A stretch of DNA of 9,956 bases, from the NCBI GenBank assembly GCA_003646525.1, contig QMKU01000026.1:1-9956 (forward strand). The letters are read 5' to 3'. This document shows, piece after piece, positions 7,129 through 9,956 of this stretch; within the stretch, counting starts at the first letter, position 1, and each line of letters begins with the position of its first letter. This DNA is from Campylobacterota bacterium (GTDB taxonomy: Bacteria > Campylobacterota > Campylobacteria > Campylobacterales > Sulfurovaceae). Position numbers and translations under genes: made by a program. The notes below the pieces were generated by a model. It was given only the letters and a program-made list of their open reading frames with translations, had not been told where the DNA came from and did no database searches.

Positions 7129-8208
7129 TTGATAAGCCGTACCAAAGCAGTAAAAAGTGACTTTTGGCAAGAGCTTGCTGTATGGTTCTCTTTTGGACTT
7201 TCTGGTAAAATGAAGTTTGCCATCAAAGCAGCATTGAGCATAGCACTTGTACACCTTGTCTGTTTTGCTATGGGATGGCCCGAAGCACGAACTGCTGCTA
7301 TCGCTATATTGATCATTGTAAGTGGTGTACAACCTGGCGGAAGCTCATCAAACAAAGCACTCTTTCGTGTCATAGATACACTCATAGGAGCCACGGTCGG
7401 ATTGACTCTGATAGGACTTTTTCCCCAAGACAGACTTGTCTATCTTGCCTCTGTTTCTATTGCTATCATGTTCTTCGCCTATTTGAGTTCTGCTTACAAA
7501 GGTGGTACAAGAATTTTTATGTTGAGTGCTTTGACACTATATCAGCTCAGTGAAGTTAAGAAACTGAGCCATCTTGACCATGCCAGATTGGTAGCTACCA
7601 TAGAGGGCATGCAAAAACTGCATATCCAACTATGTAAACTGGCTGAAAAACTCAACAGTCTCATCAGCCCAAAGCCTACACACTTTGCACTTGAAGATAT
7701 TCCAAGGAGACCTTTTTTTCTTTGGTTCGATATAGAAAATTATTCTACCCCAAAAGTCAAGACAGTGAGGCACCAAATGCAAAATCATAAGAAATTAATA
7801 AAAGCAACAATAGCTACACTAATACTAAGCTCCATAACTATATATGCAGGTAGCGATCACCCCCACGAGGGAGACAACCATGAAGGTCATGATCACTCGC
7901 AAAAAGAAGACAACCATAAAAGTCATGGTCACTTACATCGTTATGATGATCTCAAAAATGAGGTGAGTAGAGAGGCTATCGAGAAAACAGCGATACAAAA
8001 AGTTCAAAGTTTAGTTTTGGAAAAAAAGATCTCTGCTACCTGGAAAGATATGCCAATTTCAAAAATAGGTAAAACACACTATGGAGATACTAATGACTGG
8101 GTAGTAGGTTTTTACAATAAGAGAATTAAAAATAAAAAAAGACAAACGCTTTATATATTTGTAAGTGTGCGTGGCGAGATAAGAGGTGCCAATTATACAG
8201 GTAACTAA
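7129..8208 (+). CDS. Truncated FUSC-family (AaeB-like) protein running in frame into DUF6488
   Basis: The start is TTG, directly after the adaptor stop, with AAGGG (7117-7121) seven bases upstream. Residues 24-140 match the first membrane half of FUSC pumps: a GWPEARTAAIAILI span, then GGSSSNKALFRVIDTLIGATVG. Residues 146-204 (LSHLDHARLV...PFFLWFDIEN) match the end of the cytoplasmic region just before the second membrane half. Full-length FUSC/AaeB proteins are about 650-700 residues; here the central part (junction near residue 141) and the entire second membrane domain (after about 204) seem to be missing. Both losses keep the frame, which then continues into a complete DUF6488 protein from Met217. 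A 7-bp inverted repeat (GCTCAGT, 7545-7551, with 7563-7569) sits at the first junction. The FUSC part is probably a relic, though a functional mini-protein or an assembly error cannot be excluded. Confidence 0.75.
   Translation: MISRTKAVKSDFWQELAVWFSFGLSGKMKFAIKAALSIALVHLVCFAMGWPEARTAAIAILIIVSGVQPGGSSSNKALFRVIDTLIGATVGLTLIGLFPQDRLVYLASVSIAIMFFAYLSSAYKGGTRIFMLSALTLYQLSEVKKLSHLDHARLVATIEGMQKLHIQLCKLAEKLNSLISPKPTHFALEDIPRRPFFLWFDIENYSTPKVKTVRHQMQNHKKLIKATIATLILSSITIYAGSDHPHEGDNHEGHDHSQKEDNHKSHGHLHRYDDLKNEVSREAIEKTAIQKVQSLVLEKKISATWKDMPISKIGKTHYGDTNDWVVGFYNKRIKNKKRQTLYIFVSVRGEIRGANYTGN
7777..8208 (+). CDS. DUF6488 family secreted histidine-rich protein (internal start)
   Basis: Starting at the internal ATG 7777 gives a 143-residue protein. 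It has a clean Sec signal peptide (KKLIKATIATLILSSITIYA, likely cut before Gly-Ser) and GTGAGG (7765-7770) six bases upstream, so it is likely translated on its own, whether or not the TTG start at 7129 is also used. After the signal comes a segment with nine histidines alternating with acidic residues (DHPHEGDNHEGHDH...HKSHGHLH), partly a 36-nt tandem duplication, which could bind divalent metals. The rest is the DUF6488 domain: an EAIEKTAIQKVQSL helix, ISATWKDMP, DWVVGFYN and the family ending RGANYTGN. The function is unknown; a periplasmic metal-related role is inferred only from the histidines. Confidence 0.78.
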   Translation: MQNHKKLIKATIATLILSSITIYAGSDHPHEGDNHEGHDHSQKEDNHKSHGHLHRYDDLKNEVSREAIEKTAIQKVQSLVLEKKISATWKDMPISKIGKTHYGDTNDWVVGFYNKRIKNKKRQTLYIFVSVRGEIRGANYTGN

Positions 8209-8274
8209 TGAGTAGAAATAGTTTTACTGAAGTATATTTACTTGTCTAAGGAGTGTATTGCAATATATATACTT

Positions 8275-8321
8275 GGAGTAGGGACTTCAGTCCCATCAGA
8301 CGGGACTAAAGTCCCTGCTCC
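8275..8321. repeat. Inverted REP pair, second family; possible bidirectional terminator
   Basis: Two small hairpins, each with stem GGGACT/AGTCCC (8281-8294 with loop TC, 8302-8315 with loop AA), are set in inverted orientation. The outer 12 bases (8275-8286 and 8310-8321) pair at 11 positions plus one G-T wobble. The left foot is again GTAG (8278-8281), but the hairpin sequence differs from the RAYT-flanking family. It lies between the convergent efflux operon and DUF302 gene, 66 bp and 23 bp from their stop codons, and could end transcription from both sides, although no T-run follows. Confidence 0.75.
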
Positions 8322-8344
8322 TAAATATACCAGAATAGAAATAA

Positions 8345-9265
8345 TTATTCTGTAAGTTCCGCAAGAATATTTTTAATCTTAGCGTGAGTTTCATTCACTG
8401 CTTTTACTGTCTCTTCATCACTAATACCAAGATCACTGATCCAGTTATCGACAGAAGGGAAAGCTATATACACTGTATCTTCATCTTTTTTCTTGTAAAT
8501 AACAAGTGAAAAAGGTGCATATGCGCCAGCATCTGGATGATTTTTAGACACTGGGTAGATTGCATTAAATCTAATAATCGAGTATGTATCGAAGAAGTCA
8601 TAGTTGCTATCCTCTAGTTTATATGACTTTGGTATCAGAAACCCAACTGGTCCCAATTCACTCTCAAACTCCTCTTCAAAGCTATCTTTGGCATCTACAA
8701 GTGTATCTCCATCTTCGAGTTCAAACTCTGTTGTAAACTCAGTAGTTAATGGTTTTGATGATTTAGTATTATGATTCACAGACAGATAAGCACCATTTGG
8801 CAATGCTTGATGAAGTGCTATATCTACTGACTTGGCATATGCTACCAAATCAGGGTCTGTTGCAGGAATTTTAGTAACTCTAGCCATTCCTGCTAGTGAT
8901 AATGTAGAGATATTAATAGTGTTTTTTGCACCATCTTCATAGATTGACATTGAGAGTGGTGTTATCAAGCCTATACTCGGATATTTTTTCATGAGTTTAG
9001 AAACCAACTCAGGGTTAGTAAATATTGCCAAGTTGTAGTTTTTATGATAAACCTTTCCATATCTTTTTGAAAAAATTGAATTCATATCATTATTGACATC
9101 AACAATTACCCCACTGGCATTAAAAGCTTTTTCAACACTCTTGGCATTGATCGCACCCTTTGAATTGTCAACACTAAATATTTGAATATTTTGAGTTCCT
9201 GCTGCATAAATACTTGTTCCTAATACCAAAAACACACCTATAAAGACCTTTAAAATCTTTTTCAT
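8345..9265 (-). CDS. Secreted protein with two DUF302 domains
   Basis: A 306-residue protein with a Sec signal peptide (MKKILKVFIGVFLVLGTSIYA, cut near residue 21-22). The mature part has two regions that look like DUF302 domains. The first is about 36-135: AKSVEKAFNASGVIV, YNLAIFTNPELVSKLMKKYP, GLITPLSMSIYED. The second is about 192-300: ESELGPVGFLIPKSYKL, SIIRFNAIYPVSKNHPDAGAYAPFSLVIYKK, then TVYIAFPSVDNW. A serine/threonine- and acid-rich linker joins them. Single DUF302 proteins are small alpha/beta folds of unsettled function, often in sulfur-oxidising and other redox-active bacteria. It has its own promoter region and a clear Shine-Dalgarno (AAAGGAT about six bases before the ATG), and is convergent with the efflux operon, so it is a separate transcription unit. 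Confidence 0.82.
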   Translation of the reverse strand: MKKILKVFIGVFLVLGTSIYAAGTQNIQIFSVDNSKGAINAKSVEKAFNASGVIVDVNNDMNSIFSKRYGKVYHKNYNLAIFTNPELVSKLMKKYPSIGLITPLSMSIYEDGAKNTINISTLSLAGMARVTKIPATDPDLVAYAKSVDIALHQALPNGAYLSVNHNTKSSKPLTTEFTTEFELEDGDTLVDAKDSFEEEFESELGPVGFLIPKSYKLEDSNYDFFDTYSIIRFNAIYPVSKNHPDAGAYAPFSLVIYKKKDEDTVYIAFPSVDNWISDLGISDEETVKAVNETHAKIKNILAELTE

Positions 9266-9292
9266 TATTATCCTTTAAATTAATATGATTGT

Positions 9293-9298
9293 ATTATA
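9293..9298 (-). promoter_or_regulatory. -10 box of the DUF302 gene
   Basis: On the minus strand TATAAT lies 27 bp before the ATG, with a second TATAAT at 9309-9314 further upstream. No -35 is recognisable. The whole stretch 9280-9315 is almost pure A/T, as is common in promoters of this group. Confidence 0.45.
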
Positions 9299-9372
9299 TT
9301 ACTATATTATTATAAATCCACTTGTAAATTCAATATAGCCTATAAATATACTGTAGCTTTTCGGATAGATAA

Positions 9373-9406
9373 AGGGCATCCTTCATAAGTAATTTACACT
9401 TTAAGC
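9373..9406. repeat. 34-nt dispersed repeat, copy 2
   Basis: Matches 875-908 at 33 of 34 bases in the same orientation. A 9-base fragment in reverse orientation, GTAAACTAC, recurs at 9487-9495, on the other side of the adjacent REP pair. The minus strand again carries ATGAAGGATGCCCT with the same upstream 20 bases. Confidence 0.8.
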
Positions 9407-9418
9407 TTATTGGATTTC

Positions 9419-9481
9419 GTAGGTGTGACCGTGTCATGTCACACGAGCAAATCATCACTTGTGCGACATGGTCGCACCTAC
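9419..9481. repeat. Inverted REP pair, third family
   Basis: GTAGGTGTGACC (9419-9430) faces GGTCGCACCTAC (9470-9481), complementary at 11 of 12 positions plus a wobble. Each half also folds by itself: GTGTGAC with GTCACAC across 9424-9445, and GTGCGAC with GTCGCAC across 9461-9477. The GTAG/CTAC feet are the same as in the two other families in the window while the stems are unrelated. Confidence 0.72.
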
Positions 9482-9501
9482 AACGATGTAAACTACCTTT
9501 T

Positions 9502-9557
9502 ACTCTACGGGTCCACTCTCACTCTACGGGTCCACTCTACGCACTCTACCACTCTAC
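9502..9557. repeat. Short tandem repeat built on CACTCTAC
   Basis: A 19-nt unit (ACTCTACGGGTCCACTCT plus one base) occurs twice in tandem (9502-9520, 9521-9539), followed by two further close-packed CACTCTAC units (9542-9549, 9550-9557). The array ends exactly at the left inverted repeat of the next element. No function is evident. Confidence 0.7.
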
Positions 9558-9691
9558 GAGGCGTTGAATATGCACCATTCTGCAATAAAAGATGGACACA
9601 CTCAATCTAAAATAGCAAAGTACTTTGGTATTTCTCTATCCTTGGTTTGTAAAATATGTAAGGGGAAATAGTGCATATTCAACGCCTCGTA
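9555..9691. mobile_element. Relic or mini-element with 21-bp perfect inverted repeats
   Basis: The 21 bases at 9555-9575 (containing GAGGCGTTGAATATGCAC) are the exact reverse complement of 9671-9691. The 95-bp interior encodes a helix-turn-helix fragment. A 137-bp unit with perfect ends resembles a miniature transposable element or the leftover of a larger one. I could not find a target-site duplication, because the left side is repetitive. Confidence 0.6.
9570..9671 (+). pseudogene. Helix-turn-helix C-terminal fragment, probably of a transposase
   Basis: A 33-codon frame starts at an ATG inside the left inverted repeat and stops at the first base of the right one. Its product contains AIKDGHTQSKIAKYFGISLSLV, a good homeodomain-like helix-turn-helix (DG-x-TQ-x-x-IAK-x-x-GIS-x-S-x-V). 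This type of short helix-turn-helix closes many RAYT/IS200-like transposases in related bacteria. The frame is open upstream to 9492 but through repeat DNA. With no catalytic domain attached it is best read as a gene remnant. A free-standing mini DNA-binding peptide is less likely. Confidence 0.5.
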
Positions 9692-9700
9692 TCTATTAGA

Positions 9701-9706
9701 TATAAT
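9701..9706 (+). promoter_or_regulatory. -10 box ahead of the structured right-hand tail
   Basis: A perfect TATAAT lies ten bases after the right inverted repeat, giving a predicted start near 9713. No protein-coding frame longer than about 15 codons follows, so a non-coding transcript or leader is possible. Confidence 0.4.
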
Positions 9707-9712
9707 ACATAC

Positions 9713-9956
9713 AGAGAGTCAAACCAGTAATATGCCTAAAGCAACTATATTTTCCTTAAAGGAGAATATTAGTTAGCCTGTGGGTCAGTCAGATAGTTAC
9801 ACTAAAAATTTGAGTAGCGACAAGATCGGTTTTTGTTAGCTTATCTTCATAGCAAGTATGAAAAAGATAAGTAAAAATTAGATCGTATTTACGAGGCGAC
9901 ATTCAAGTGTAACTGAAGATAGTTACTAAGTCAGGTAAGAGTTAACTCCTACCCTA
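9713..9956 (+). other. Hairpin-rich non-coding stretch leaving the window
   Basis: All six frames are interrupted. The stretch shows ordered inverted repeats. AGTTACACT (9795-9803) pairs exactly with AGTGTAACT (9906-9914), closing a 120-nt domain. Inside it a 12-bp hairpin (9840-9851 with 9857-9860 and 9864-9871) has a three-A bulge. GTAACT/AGTTAC (9909-9926) offers an alternative stem with the closing arm. A last hairpin, GGTA-GAG with CTC-TACC (9934-9953), follows. This is the pattern of a structured RNA, but I recognise no family with confidence. Confidence 0.35.

Noticed and set aside
9410..9610. 66-codon plus-strand frame.
   Set aside because: It runs through the REP pair, the tandem array and the inverted repeat, so its sequence is repeat DNA; the helix-turn-helix frame is in another phase.
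9713..9956. tmRNA, RNase P RNA, SRP RNA or a tRNA in the right-hand tail.
   Set aside because: None of the conserved elements of these RNAs (tRNA-like ends, tag frame, conserved core motifs) could be found.

Overview
The window looks like chromosomal DNA of a Campylobacterota (epsilonproteobacterial) organism, most likely in or near the Sulfurovum/Sulfurimonas group. This is an inference. It rests on AT-rich DNA, promoters that show a clear TATAAT but no good -35, and the character of the encoded proteins. No rRNA, tRNA or other taxonomic marker is present.

Layout. (1) 1-968 is an AT-rich mobile module: a small REP-associated tyrosine transposase (RAYT, 242-718) between two nearly identical ~94-bp inverted REP pairs, followed by a partial third REP and a 34-nt repeat. 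(2) 969-2165 is a polytopic membrane protein of unknown function. Its last ten codons and stop lie in the left arm of a 160-bp near-palindrome (2133-2292). (3) 2359-3426 is an AI-2E-family permease. (4) 3503-4207 is a six-segment potassium-channel-like protein. (5) 4368-8208 is a compact same-strand efflux operon: a NodT-type outer-membrane lipoprotein, a DUF1656 (AaeX-like) small membrane protein, an AaeA/EmrA-like periplasmic adaptor, and a badly shortened FUSC (AaeB-like) pump that reads in frame into a histidine-rich secreted DUF6488 protein. (6) 8345-9265, on the minus strand, is a secreted tandem DUF302 protein, convergent with the operon; a second type of REP pair lies between them. (7) 9266-9956 has no intact gene. 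It holds a second copy of the 34-nt repeat, a third type of REP pair, short tandem repeats, a helix-turn-helix fragment inside 21-bp perfect inverted repeats, and a promoter-like TATAAT followed by a hairpin-rich tail that leaves the window.

How the genes fit together. The operon has the gene order of an aromatic-acid or drug efflux pump of the AaeXAB type plus its own outer-membrane channel. Its inner-membrane component appears to have lost most of its central and C-terminal parts, so pumping by this locus alone is doubtful. The DUF6488 start has its own ribosome-binding site and signal peptide and may be expressed independently.

The strongest unexplained signals are three different REP-pair families sharing the GTAG foot but only one intact RAYT, the giant hairpin that forms the end of a membrane-protein gene, the double-deleted FUSC/DUF6488 run-on, and the structured tail at the right edge.
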